Assembly (NCBI GenBank): GCA_007695015.1
Contig: REEN01000027.1
Span: 68,994 to 112,951, forward strand
Reading direction: 5' to 3'
Length of the DNA: 43,958 nt
DNA from: Marinilabiliales bacterium
GTDB lineage: Bacteria > Bacteroidota > Bacteroidia > Bacteroidales > PUMT01
In this document: positions 1 through 8,116 of the stretch, piece by piece
Numbering within the stretch: the stretch's first letter is position 1
Layout of the letters: the number at the start of each line of letters is the position of its first letter
Position numbers and translations under genes: made by a program
Notes under the pieces: generated by a model
The model's database searches: none
What the model was told of the DNA's origin: nothing
What the model saw: the letters and a program-made list of their open reading frames with translations, nothing else

Positions 1-300
1 GGGAATAATGAGAGACCAGTCTGTCCTGCCAGCTTCCCGGTAAAGCTCATCTTCGTTCCTTGCCGTGAATGAGGCGAAAGGTTTAAGCACCCTCAGAGCT
101 GTTCGTGCCAGGAAGTTGGCCCGGTAAAGGGTTTCCAAATTACCCCGGAACATGACCACGCGGGTGCCTTTCCTTACAGATATGCCGCCAAGACCCTTTA
201 TTTCATCTGCCAGCACATCTTCGAGGCCCCTGAAAGTCTTGGCAATAATTTCAAAACAGCCATTTCCGGCAGGAGGGAAGACCCCCTCATTGTTACTCAT
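1..300 (-). CDS. THUMP-domain class I SAM-dependent RNA methyltransferase, N-terminal part (RlmL-like)
   Basis: The first 100 codons of a gene that runs off the left edge of the window. The start region reads like the ferredoxin-like plus THUMP N-terminus of RlmL/YpsC-type 23S rRNA guanine-N2 methyltransferases: a KTFRGLEDVLADEI segment at residues 21-34, then a VVMFRGNLETLYRANFLARTA-like stretch (residues ~45-65) and an RVLKPFASF segment. The catalytic methyltransferase domain lies outside the window, so the modified base cannot be inferred. The ATG lies two bases after the stop of the NadR-like gene, so it is probably the last or a later gene of a guaA / peptidase / kinase / methyltransferase transcription unit. 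The family call is firm; the exact rRNA target is inference. Confidence 0.8.
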   Translation of the reverse strand, partial: MSNNEGVFPPAGNGCFEIIAKTFRGLEDVLADEIKGLGGISVRKGTRVVMFRGNLETLYRANFLARTALRVLKPFASFTARNEDELYREAGRTDWSLIIP

Positions 301-302
301 AT

Positions 303-839
303 TTACCACTTATTTTTATTTATATAATCGCTGATAATCTGAACAGCCATCTCAAGCCTCTGCTCATTCTTCCCTGACACAAGTCGCCATGGAGCTCCAA
401 TAGCCTCAATTTCTAAGATATACCTCTCAAGAAGATGTTTCCTCATCTCTCCCCCGTTTTCCCTGACTCCGTCAGGCACCCAGGGAATATCGGTATTGCA
501 TACCAGGAACAGGTCCGCGCCTGAATTCTTTATTGCATCATCGAGCCAGTCCGGGTATCTATTATAAACCACCATAAACCATACCTTGGTAACCTCAAGG
601 TGGGTGTCATAGAAAAGAATTTGATCAGCCCGGCCTGCATATTCCTTTTCGCGCCTGATCTGCTCTCTGGCTATATGCACGACATCTTCATATGTGTATT
701 GCCTCTGCAGGCTCATAACATATTCGCGTGCATATTCAGGTATCCAGCAGGTATTGAAAAATGAGGCAAGGCCTTCAGCAAGTATTGTCTTTCCGGTGGA
801 TTCGGGACCGGTAATAATTATTTTGAGAACCGGTTTCAC
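303..839 (-). CDS. NadR-like P-loop kinase (AAA_28 family, probable ribosylnicotinamide kinase)
   Basis: A 178-residue P-loop protein. A Walker A motif, GPESTGKT, stands at residues 11-18, followed by the WIPEYAREY segment (about residues 32-40) that marks the kinase domain of NadR. It is a stand-alone kinase: the nucleotidyltransferase and repressor domains of enterobacterial NadR are absent. The known activity of the family is ATP-dependent phosphorylation of nicotinamide riboside to NMN in cytoplasmic NAD salvage. No PnuC transporter gene is nearby, so the substrate is inferred from the family alone. The start is GTG at 839, five bases after the stop of the S41 peptidase gene; no in-frame ATG is available between the two, which supports GTG and translational coupling. 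Confidence 0.75.
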   Translation of the reverse strand: MKPVLKIIITGPESTGKTILAEGLASFFNTCWIPEYAREYVMSLQRQYTYEDVVHIAREQIRREKEYAGRADQILFYDTHLEVTKVWFMVVYNRYPDWLDDAIKNSGADLFLVCNTDIPWVPDGVRENGGEMRKHLLERYILEIEAIGAPWRLVSGKNEQRLEMAVQIISDYINKNKW

Positions 840-844
840 AAATA

Positions 845-2464
845 TCAGTTATCAGCCGACTGGAGTCCGTTACGAATGATCGTCTGGTAAGAACGGCGAT
901 TGGTAATTATATCAACAGCCTTAAGAAAAACATTGTCTCTCGAATTGGATATCTCAAAATACTCACTCATAGTCCATAGATCCCTGGCAATGAGAGCCTT
1001 GATTTGATTGGAAATAAGTTCATACGACTTTTCAAGATCCTTTTCATTCAGTGCAACACCCTCCTTTTCTCCATATTCTACAAACTTCACCATCAGCGGG
1101 CCTGCAGCATCAAAATTCTCTTTGTAACTTCTGAAATCGGGATAATCTGCCCTTAACTGATCCCTGTTACGGTCTACATATTCCAGTATGAATCTGTTGA
1201 AGATACCACTGCGAACCAGGTCACGATAATAGGCTGTATTTGATGTAGTGTCAAAAGGAACGAAAACATCCGGCATAATCCCCCCACCACCATAGACCGG
1301 TCTTTTGTTCAACTTTGTATAGAATCTGAGTGAATCCGGCAGCATTATACTGTCCCTGGAGAAAAACTCACCATTAATATAACGCCTGTAAGCATCCAGC
1401 GAATATTCGTCAACCCCCTGGTCATAAGGCTTTTGTATAAGTCTCCCGGTTGGGGTGTAGTACCTTGCAACCGTAAGCCTGATCATTGATCCGTCGGGAA
1501 GGTTTATAGGCCTCTGCACCAACCCCTTGCCAAATGACCTTCTGCCTACCACAACGCCCCGGTCCCAGTCCTGTACCGCGCCTGCAACAATCTCGCTGGC
1601 TGATGCCGAACCCTCATTAAGAAGTATAACAAGCCTCCCGTCACGGAAATTGCCGGCCCTTGTTGAGAGGTAATCCATCTTGGAGATGTTGAGCCCCTCG
1701 GTATAAACTATCATCCTGTCGCTGTCAAGAAAATGATCAGACAAGGTGATGGATTCCTGCAGATATCCACCCCCGTTCTCACGAAGGTCAAGTATCAGGT
1801 CCTTCATGCCCTGCAACTTCAGTTTTTCCAGAGCCTCCTCAAATTCCCTTACGGTAGTGAATGAAAAACGGTTCAGCCTGATGTAGCCGGTTTCGTCGTC
1901 AACAAGGTAAGCTGCATCAAGACTGTAAATCGGTATCCTGTCCCGCGTAATAGTAAAATCCAGCAGTTCTCGTTCGTTCCGCCGTTTGATCGTAACCGTA
2001 ACCTTAGTACCTTTTTCACCCATAAGTTTCTCACGAACCCTTGTGTTGGTTATCCCTGTACCTGCCACAACCTCGGAGTTGATTTTCACAATTCTGTCAC
2101 CGGCAAGGATCCCGACCCGCTCAGAGGGTCCGCCGGATATTGGCGATATTATGAAAATGGTGTCATTCAGCAGGTTAAACTGCACCCCAATACCTTCAAA
2201 ATTACCCTGCAGGGGTTCATTCATGGCCTTCACTTCATCTTTGTTCACGTATACGGAATGAGGGTCAAGCTCCTTCAGCATCTCGATTATCGCATGCTCA
2301 ACAAGCTGGTCCTGATCAACAGAATCAACATAAAAGCTGGCTATCGAACCCAGAGCCTTACTGAATTTGTATATCTGGTCATTGAATAACTGCGACTCTG
2401 CTTTTTGCGGCAGAATCGTCAGTAAAATCAAGGGAATTAATAAAATTGAACGTCTCATTATCAA
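845..2464 (-). CDS. S41 family C-terminal processing peptidase (CtpA/Prc type) with PDZ domain
   Basis: A 539-residue exported serine protease. Residues 1-24 form a signal peptide (hydrophobic core, cleavage near AES-Q). A PDZ domain spans about 85-165, and the S41 catalytic domain follows. The nucleophile is Ser288 in EGSASASE and the general base is Lys313 in SFGKG. Their 25-residue spacing equals that of the Ser/Lys dyad in known C-terminal processing proteases. The family trims C-termini of periplasmic or envelope proteins, often cell-wall hydrolases or their regulators. The ~190-residue tail after the catalytic core is typical of Bacteroidota members. The peptidase is followed by the NadR-like gene after five bases. 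An ATG two codons inside (M3) is an equally possible start. Confidence 0.9.
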   Translation of the reverse strand: MIMRRSILLIPLILLTILPQKAESQLFNDQIYKFSKALGSIASFYVDSVDQDQLVEHAIIEMLKELDPHSVYVNKDEVKAMNEPLQGNFEGIGVQFNLLNDTIFIISPISGGPSERVGILAGDRIVKINSEVVAGTGITNTRVREKLMGEKGTKVTVTIKRRNERELLDFTITRDRIPIYSLDAAYLVDDETGYIRLNRFSFTTVREFEEALEKLKLQGMKDLILDLRENGGGYLQESITLSDHFLDSDRMIVYTEGLNISKMDYLSTRAGNFRDGRLVILLNEGSASASEIVAGAVQDWDRGVVVGRRSFGKGLVQRPINLPDGSMIRLTVARYYTPTGRLIQKPYDQGVDEYSLDAYRRYINGEFFSRDSIMLPDSLRFYTKLNKRPVYGGGGIMPDVFVPFDTTSNTAYYRDLVRSGIFNRFILEYVDRNRDQLRADYPDFRSYKENFDAAGPLMVKFVEYGEKEGVALNEKDLEKSYELISNQIKALIARDLWTMSEYFEISNSRDNVFLKAVDIITNRRSYQTIIRNGLQSADN

Positions 2465-2547
2465 AATGTTTTAAATCTCATGTATAGGAAACATGGCAAA
2501 TGCCATACCAAATAAACGGCGCTTATGATGATTTTGTTGAACCGGGT

Positions 2548-2703
2548 TTATCTTTTAACAATTGTTAGTATTAGAGCGGGGGTAATATCCGCCACAACCT
2601 TCCGGAACTCAAAAGCAGGAGTACCTTTAACATCAAAGGTAATGATTTTTGCTTTAATATCAAGATATTGCAAGTCACGCAGAACGTTTGGAGGCGACCT
2701 TTT
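2548..2703 (-). other. 51-codon open stretch in frame after the guaA stop; possible remnant
   Basis: Directly after the guaA TAG the same frame stays open for 51 codons and ends at TAA (2548-2550). The conceptual peptide (KRSPPNVLRDLQYL...GTPAFEFRKVV...ILTIVKR) is amphipathic and looks protein-like, but it has no ATG or GTG start. It could be chance, an untranslated trailer, a decayed 3' end of another gene, or a readthrough extension. GMP synthases normally end at the IEWE sequence just before the stop, so an extension is not expected. The rest of the guaA-peptidase gap contains only two short palindromes. Confidence 0.15.
2556..2567. repeat. Perfect 12-bp palindrome TAACAATTGTTA
   Basis: A perfect palindrome in the gap between guaA and the S41 peptidase gene; a second dyad (ATGGCA-AA-TGCCAT) lies at 2493-2506, closer to the peptidase start. 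Either could be a protein-binding site, but short AT-rich palindromes are common by chance and no regulator is known here. Confidence 0.25.
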
Positions 2704-4233
2704 CTATTCCCATTCTATGGTGGCGGGGGGTTTTGAGCTTATGTCGTAAACTACCCTGTTCACACCCTTGACACGGTTGATGATCTCACTCGATATTCTG
2801 CTCAGAAACTCATATGGCAGATGCACCCAGTCCGCCGTCATCCCGTCCGTAGAGGTAACCGCCCTCAGGGCAACCACATTTTCATAGGTCCTCTCATCGC
2901 CCATTACGCCGACCGACCTGACAGGCAGGAGAATCGCAGCAGCCTGCCACACCTGTTCATACAGCCCGTTTTCAGCAAGACCGTTCACATAGATATCATC
3001 AACCTCCTGGAGGATGGCAATCCGTTCCGGGGTTACCTCTCCAACCACCCTTATACCAAGTCCCGGGCCGGGAAAAGGATGACGGCCCAAAAGCTTTCTG
3101 TCAATCCCAAGAGTGCTTCCCACCCTTCTTACCTCATCTTTGAACAGCAGTTTCAGGGGTTCAATCACCTTCAGGTTCATTATCTCGGGAAGTCCTCCAA
3201 CATTATGGTGCGACTTTATAGTAGCACTGGGGCCGTTTACCGACACCGATTCGATTATATCGGGATAAATGGTACCCTGGGCCAGCCACCTTACATCAGT
3301 CAGCTTACTAGCCTCCTCTTCGAACACCTCTATAAAGCATCTGCCAATAACCTTCCTTTTCTGCTCCGGGTCATTTACACCGGAAAGAGCATCAAGGAAT
3401 CTTTTTCCGGCATCCACTCCCAGAACATTCAGTCCCATATCCCGGTAAGAAGCGATGACCTTTCCAAACTCATCCTTCCTGAGCAGTCCGTTATCCACAA
3501 ATATGCAGGTCAGGTTGTCACCCACCGCCCGGTTCAGCAGTACGGCCGTTACGGAAGAATCTACCCCACCCGATAATCCCAGGATCACCTTATCATCGCC
3601 AAGCTCTGATCTGAGCATAGCAATTGCCTCATCGACGAATGAAGCCGGTGTCCAGTCCGCCCTGCAACCACAGATATCATCGATAAAATTTTTCAGGATC
3701 AACTTACCTTCTGTTGTATGGTATACTTCCGGGTGAAACTGAATACCGTAGGTTTTTTCATCCTCAACCTGGTATGCCGCCACAGGCACGTCGGCAGTAC
3801 CGCCGATTACCCTGTAGTTACCCGGCAGCTTTAGTATGCTGTCGCCATGCGACATCCACACCTGGGTACCCTCGCTAACACCTGAAAACAAGTCAGAATT
3901 CACATCAATTGTATCCAGTCTGGCTCTACCGTATTCCCTGGTGGTCGACGGAGCAACATCTCCCCCGTCATTGAATGCCATGAACTGCGCACCATAGCAG
4001 ATACCAAGAACCGGCAATTTCCCCCTGATCATATCAAGATCCGGTACCGGTGCACCGATGTCCCTTACCGAGGACGGGCTGCCTGAAAGTATGACGCCCC
4101 TGACGGTTCGGTCGGGAACCGGAAATTTGTTGTACGGGTATATCTCGCAATAAACGTGAAGTTCACGGACCTTCCTTGCAATAAGCTGGGTATACTGGGA
4201 TCCGAAATCAAGAATGAGTATTTTTTCCTGCAT
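2704..4233 (-). CDS. guaA: GMP synthase (glutamine-hydrolysing)
   Basis: Converts XMP to GMP using ATP and glutamine, the last step of guanine nucleotide synthesis in the cytoplasm. At 509 residues it has the usual length. The N-terminal class I glutamine amidotransferase has the nucleophile Cys79 in GICYGAQ and the His167/Glu169 pair in FHPEV. The ATP-pyrophosphatase domain has the PP-loop SGGVDS at 221-226. The C-terminal dimerisation domain ends in the conserved PPATIEWE. All catalytic residues are present. A TAACTTAG -7-like box on the minus strand (4278-4285) and a divergent DUF1080 gene mark the start of its transcription unit. Regulation by a purine riboswitch was looked for by eye in the leader and not seen. 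Confidence 0.98.
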   Translation of the reverse strand: MQEKILILDFGSQYTQLIARKVRELHVYCEIYPYNKFPVPDRTVRGVILSGSPSSVRDIGAPVPDLDMIRGKLPVLGICYGAQFMAFNDGGDVAPSTTREYGRARLDTIDVNSDLFSGVSEGTQVWMSHGDSILKLPGNYRVIGGTADVPVAAYQVEDEKTYGIQFHPEVYHTTEGKLILKNFIDDICGCRADWTPASFVDEAIAMLRSELGDDKVILGLSGGVDSSVTAVLLNRAVGDNLTCIFVDNGLLRKDEFGKVIASYRDMGLNVLGVDAGKRFLDALSGVNDPEQKRKVIGRCFIEVFEEEASKLTDVRWLAQGTIYPDIIESVSVNGPSATIKSHHNVGGLPEIMNLKVIEPLKLLFKDEVRRVGSTLGIDRKLLGRHPFPGPGLGIRVVGEVTPERIAILQEVDDIYVNGLAENGLYEQVWQAAAILLPVRSVGVMGDERTYENVVALRAVTSTDGMTADWVHLPYEFLSRISSEIINRVKGVNRVVYDISSKPPATIEWE

Positions 4234-4277
4234 ATGGTTTTGGTTATGTTAATTGACCGGGGCGGATATCCTGGCCG

Positions 4278-4285
4278 CTAAGTTA
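4278..4285 (-). promoter_or_regulatory. Candidate guaA promoter, -7 box
   Basis: On the minus strand the sequence reads TAACTTAG, one mismatch from the Bacteroidota -7 consensus TAnnTTTG. A TTTA element 17 bases upstream resembles the TTTG -33 box. It lies about 45 bases before the guaA start codon. Confidence 0.35.
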
Positions 4286-4312
4286 CATTTTTTCTGATAC
4301 ACTAAATTGAAT

Positions 4313-4320
4313 TATATTTG
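4313..4320 (+). promoter_or_regulatory. Candidate promoter of the DUF1080 gene, -7 box
   Basis: TATATTTG matches the Bacteroidota -7 consensus TAnnTTTG exactly. The -33 box is poor (TTTCTG region near 4291). It would give a leader of roughly 100 bases before the ATG at 4431. Confidence 0.4.
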
Positions 4321-4430
4321 TAAAACCAAACCGGATAATCATTTAAACATTTACCTGCGGTCCGTAAAAATAAGAATACACAATATCAGTTACATTTATA
4401 ACCAGTAAATCAACCTTAAATCCAAAAAAA

Positions 4431-5186
4431 ATGCAAAAAGATAGTTTTCTGATCCTGATTGCGATTGTCTTCGCCCTGTCAAACCTTACAGGATGCGGCC
4501 CAAGAACTGAAAAGGCTGCAGATGAGCCCGAAGTGGTTCACAACGTACTTACCGAAGAGGAGATTGCCGAAGGATGGGAGCTGCTGTTTGATGGCAGAAC
4601 AACCAACGGCTGGAGAGGATTCCAGAAAGATGACCTCACCATTGATGAAGGGTGGTATGCCCACCAGGGAATGCTTGTTGCCCAGGGTATCGGAAGCGAC
4701 CTTACCGGTGACATAGTAACCGAAAGGCAGTTTGAAAATTTCATCCTGAAAGCCGACTGGAGGATAAGTGAGGGCGGTAATTCGGGAATACTTTACCTTG
4801 TGGGAGAGAATGGCTATCCGGCTGTTTATGCAACAGGACCCGAGTACCAGATACTCGATGACCTTGGCTACCCGGTTGAGCTGGATGCTACCTGGTACAC
4901 TGCTGCGAATTATGACCTTCATGCGCCGGAAGAACCGCCCGTTAAGACGGCCGGTGAATGGAACACTTCAAAAATAGTAGTTGACAACGGACACGTTGAG
5001 CACTGGCTTAACGGAAAAAAAGTGGTTGAATACCAGCTTTGGACCGATGAGTGGGAAGAGCTTGTTGCCAACAGTAAATGGGCTGAATTTCCGGGTTACG
5101 GAAGATATCGCAGGGGCCATATTGCATTGCAGGACCACGGCGACCAGGTATGGTTCAGGAACATCAAAATCAGGGAACTGGATTAA
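4431..5186 (+). CDS. DUF1080 (3-keto-disaccharide hydrolase-like) lipoprotein
   Basis: A 251-residue predicted lipoprotein. Residues 1-21 are a type II signal peptide with the lipobox LTGC (Cys22), so it should be anchored in the outer or inner membrane. The rest is one DUF1080/PF06439 domain, a concanavalin-like beta sandwich, recognised from ELLFDGRTTNGWRGF (51-65), the GGNSGILY segment, the GPEYQILDD segment and the C-terminal IALQDHGDQVWFRNIKI. Some members of the family hydrolyse 3-keto-glycosides; others are only binding modules. No oxidoreductase that would make 3-keto sugars is adjacent, so substrate and activity are unknown. It is a single-gene unit between divergent guaA and a convergent transglutaminase gene. 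Confidence 0.85.
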   Translation: MQKDSFLILIAIVFALSNLTGCGPRTEKAADEPEVVHNVLTEEEIAEGWELLFDGRTTNGWRGFQKDDLTIDEGWYAHQGMLVAQGIGSDLTGDIVTERQFENFILKADWRISEGGNSGILYLVGENGYPAVYATGPEYQILDDLGYPVELDATWYTAANYDLHAPEEPPVKTAGEWNTSKIVVDNGHVEHWLNGKKVVEYQLWTDEWEELVANSKWAEFPGYGRYRRGHIALQDHGDQVWFRNIKIRELD

Positions 5187-5219
5187 TGCCAAACAGGCAT
5201 TGGTATCTTTTTGCCTGTT
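5185..5219 (+). terminator. Weak hairpin after the DUF1080 gene
   Basis: AATGCC (5185-5190) and GGCATT (5196-5201) can form a 6-bp stem with a 5-base loop, followed by ...ATCTTTTT. A competing 7-bp stem AACAGGC/GCCTGTT (5192-5198 with 5213-5219) overlaps it. Either could end transcription between the convergent genes, but both are short. Confidence 0.35.
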
Positions 5220-5260
5220 GAACTCAGTTTCCCGGAGCCGGGCGGGAGCTGGTGTTTCCT

Positions 5261-6739
5261 TTACCTGTACTCCACCTCCATCCTGTATCTCCATTGGTCG
5301 AAATAGAGGTTGCCTCCCCTCCATTCAAGCTCCCCCCTCTGGAAATCGAGAGGCTCGCTGCGCACATGGCCCTTTGGAGGATAAAACTGCCGGCCATAGT
5401 CGTTGTTGACCGTCATCCTGTAACTGTCCATGCCGGTAATGTAGAACCCTGACACAATGGGATCAGGTGAGGGCTGAAGTTTGAAGGAGACATCAACCGG
5501 CACCCAGCCGGCAGGCTCCAGCCACACCTCGGCCCAGTCATGAAGGTTGACATGACCCGGGTGCATCATCCAGCCGCTCTGCCATCTGGCCGGTATGCCT
5601 GCATAGCGGCACAGTGAAATGAAAAGAAGAGTCTGCATCCCGCAATCGCCACGACGGTTTTCAAGAACGTATGAAGGTATGTCAGACATCAGCCCGTACT
5701 CAATTGCCGAAGTCCATATTATATTGTCGTTGATCCAGTGGTAAAATGCCCTTACCTTTTCATACTGGGTCATCCCTTCTGCAACCAGCGAACCGGCAAG
5801 CTCAATGATCTCACTGCTGAACCTTATATGGGGCGGCCTTTCACCGGTATGGGCCGTCACGTATGCAGGAAGTGCACTTCCTGCCTGTTCAGCACCGGCA
5901 GGGCCATCACCCGGGTCGCGGCCCCGGAAAAGTGCCGGCGGGAAATACTGGCTCCATGACCTGAACTCTGCCTCCATGCTGAAGACTGCCGGCTCGCCGC
6001 TGACAGCAACCTGTTCAAAATAGATGGAGCGCTGGGGAGTGTCAGGTGGTGATAAAATATATTCCTCAGGGGAGGAAGACAGCAGCCGCACCATGTCCTG
6101 GCGTGCTATGTCTTCACGGGGCCAGGGCATCCAGCACCTTATTGTCTCGCCGGGCGGCACGGCACCGGCGTCGACAGTAATGGTGTACCGTATAACCATT
6201 GTTTCGGGATTAATAGGTATGCCGGGGCCTGCTATGGATGTTTTCCCGAGTATCTGTCCGATCTGCTCCATGCACACTGCGGCCAGAGAACTGTCCCTCT
6301 CCCTGTCGATCTGCATTTTCTGCCGCAATTCATCGTTTATCCTGTATAGGTTTCGGTGTGCCCACCTGAAATAACGACGCTCTCCGTCAATCATAATATA
6401 CTCAAGCTCCCCGGCATCCTCCCATCTCCTGAGGTCGTCCTCACCGGCATCAACAGAATCGGCCCTGAGCCTCTCAAGCACATCATCAGATGTGAGGGGA
6501 AAATCGATCATGAAGCGCCTGGCCCTGTCAGCCAGGCTGTCAAGCGAACGCCTTAGCGGACCGTCAGAATCGATTCCTGGATCCTCATCGGCGGCCAGTT
6601 CTATAAGCCGGCTGAATTCACCGGACATTAAAAGCTCACGGGCATCGTCCATAATACTCTTCCGTTTTGACAGGTTGCTACAAGTGGCAACCATGGCGGC
6701 CATGCATATAACCGCAAAAATACAGATAAAGCCTCTCAT
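5261..6739 (-). CDS. Exported transglutaminase-like (cysteine protease fold) protein
   Basis: A 492-residue protein with an N-terminal hydrophobic segment ending in VATC (Cys20). This may be a lipobox, though Thr at -1 is unusual; otherwise it is a plain signal peptide. Residues 21-160 are helical and unassigned, 180-265 resemble a beta-rich domain often found before bacterial transglutaminase cores, and 315-430 hold the core. The catalytic triad is visible: Cys366 in RRGDCGMQT, His400 in NLHDWAEVW and Asp416 in VPVDVSF. Such proteins in Bacteroidota are mostly uncharacterised peptidases or amidases. The gene is divergent from namZ with a gap of 78 bases, so a role in peptide release from cell wall is conceivable but not shown. 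Confidence 0.8.
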   Translation of the reverse strand: MRGFICIFAVICMAAMVATCSNLSKRKSIMDDARELLMSGEFSRLIELAADEDPGIDSDGPLRRSLDSLADRARRFMIDFPLTSDDVLERLRADSVDAGEDDLRRWEDAGELEYIMIDGERRYFRWAHRNLYRINDELRQKMQIDRERDSSLAAVCMEQIGQILGKTSIAGPGIPINPETMVIRYTITVDAGAVPPGETIRCWMPWPREDIARQDMVRLLSSSPEEYILSPPDTPQRSIYFEQVAVSGEPAVFSMEAEFRSWSQYFPPALFRGRDPGDGPAGAEQAGSALPAYVTAHTGERPPHIRFSSEIIELAGSLVAEGMTQYEKVRAFYHWINDNIIWTSAIEYGLMSDIPSYVLENRRGDCGMQTLLFISLCRYAGIPARWQSGWMMHPGHVNLHDWAEVWLEPAGWVPVDVSFKLQPSPDPIVSGFYITGMDSYRMTVNNDYGRQFYPPKGHVRSEPLDFQRGELEWRGGNLYFDQWRYRMEVEYR

Positions 6740-6817
6740 AGCTGCAGGTATTGACGCACACTTTTTTTACTTTTACAATATTATTAAATTCTAAGCTAAT
6801 TAACCTTAACTACCACC

Positions 6818-8035
6818 ATGAGATTATTCATTGCTTTTATTATTCTTTCATCAAACCTGCTCCATTCGCAGGTGAAGACCGGTATAGAGGTGCTGGAAGA
6901 AAATGGTTTTGAGCCCCTGCTGAACAAGAGAGTGGGACTCATAACGAACCCCACCGGGGTGGACAGCAGGCTCAGATCAACCGCAGATATACTTTTTAAC
7001 GCCCCGGAAGTGAACCTGGTGGCACTGTTTGGTCCTGAACACGGCATCAGGGGAGACTTTGCTGCAGGCGAGAAAGTGGAGACCGCAGCCGATGCCGTAA
7101 CCGGACTGCCTCTATTCAGCCTTTATGGAGCCACCCGAAAGCCAACGGCTACGATGCTCAAAGATATTGATATTCTTGTCTACGACATTCAGGATATAGG
7201 TTCAAGGTCGTATACCTACATAAGCACAATGGGACTTGCCATGGAAGCTGCCGCTGAGAGCGGCATCGGGTTTATGGTGCTGGACAGGCCCAACCCCCTT
7301 GGCGGAAATAAGTTCGAAGGACCGCTGGTCGAAGATGGCTTCATATCTTTTGTAAGCCAGTTCCCCGTCACCTATGTGCACGGCTTCACCACCGGTGAGC
7401 TTGCCCATTTCCTGAACGAAGAGGGGCTGCTTGAAAGCGGCCCTGTGAACCTCACAGTGATCAGGATGGAGGGATGGGATCGCGATATGCTTTTTGAGGA
7501 TACCGGACTTCCATGGGTGCCCACCTCCCCTCACATACCTCATATCCATTCGGCTTACTATTATCCCGTATCAGGCATTCTCGGCGAACTTTACGTGTAC
7601 AACATCGGAGTGGGCTATACCCTGCCGTTCCAGCTTGTCGGGGCAAACTGGATCGATGCCGGAAGGCTGGCAAACAGGCTCAACAGTCTGGCTCTGCCCG
7701 GTGTTATATTCAGGCCCGTCCATTTCAGGCCCTATTACAGTGTGATGAGCGGAACGATGGTAAGCGGGGTGCAGATCCATCTTACCGACGTGCGTAAGGC
7801 TGAGCTTTCGCTCATACAGTTCTGGATAATGCAGGAGATGAAGGATCTTAACCCGGACAAGGATCCTTTTGAGCTTTGCGACCCTGCCCGTCACGACATG
7901 TTCGACAAGGTGGTGGGCACCGACAAGGTGAGGACAACGTTTTCGGAACGGTTCAGGGTTCAGGATATTCTGGAGATCTGGACCCGGCAGGAGGCCGCTT
8001 TCGCCGAAAAGGCGGCAGAATATTTCCTTTACTGA
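6818..8035 (+). CDS. namZ: Exo-beta-N-acetylmuramidase, NamZ family (DUF1343)
   Basis: A 405-residue exported protein of the DUF1343 family. Members have been shown to remove non-reducing terminal MurNAc from peptidoglycan fragments. Residues 1-17 are a signal peptide (LLHS-Q). Family marks are RVGLITNPTGVD (38-49), LFGPEHGIRGD (70-80), YDIQDIGSRSYTYIST (122-137) and VLDRPNP near 155. The length is normal and no key segment is missing. It faces the end of the MurT-like permease gene, so it is convergent with the salvage operon rather than part of it. It would act in the periplasm, releasing MurNAc for the permease, MurK and MurQ encoded in the same island. The specific substrate (polymer versus disaccharide) cannot be told from sequence. 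Confidence 0.88.
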   Translation: MRLFIAFIILSSNLLHSQVKTGIEVLEENGFEPLLNKRVGLITNPTGVDSRLRSTADILFNAPEVNLVALFGPEHGIRGDFAAGEKVETAADAVTGLPLFSLYGATRKPTATMLKDIDILVYDIQDIGSRSYTYISTMGLAMEAAAESGIGFMVLDRPNPLGGNKFEGPLVEDGFISFVSQFPVTYVHGFTTGELAHFLNEEGLLESGPVNLTVIRMEGWDRDMLFEDTGLPWVPTSPHIPHIHSAYYYPVSGILGELYVYNIGVGYTLPFQLVGANWIDAGRLANRLNSLALPGVIFRPVHFRPYYSVMSGTMVSGVQIHLTDVRKAELSLIQFWIMQEMKDLNPDKDPFELCDPARHDMFDKVVGTDKVRTTFSERFRVQDILEIWTRQEAAFAEKAAEYFLY

Positions 8036-8116
8036 ACCCTGGCCGGGAACTTCAGCCATACGTGAAACGCCCATGACCTGAAGCTCGCAAAATACAATGA
8101 AACCCGCATCAGCTTG

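Noticed and set aside
2493-2506. ATGGCA-AA-TGCCAT as a second regulatory site
   Set aside because: The two-base loop cannot fold well in RNA and nothing else points to protein binding.
2525-2749. A 74-codon plus-strand reading across the guaA 3' end
   Set aside because: The part that overlaps guaA is only the reverse of the conserved C-terminus and the rest has no start context.
2821-3576. A 251-codon plus-strand reading inside guaA
   Set aside because: It lies antisense to a full-length, motif-complete guaA; its translation has no recognisable domain and odd composition.
4234-4430. A purine riboswitch before guaA
   Set aside because: The leader is too short on the guaA side and shows no three-way junction pattern by eye.
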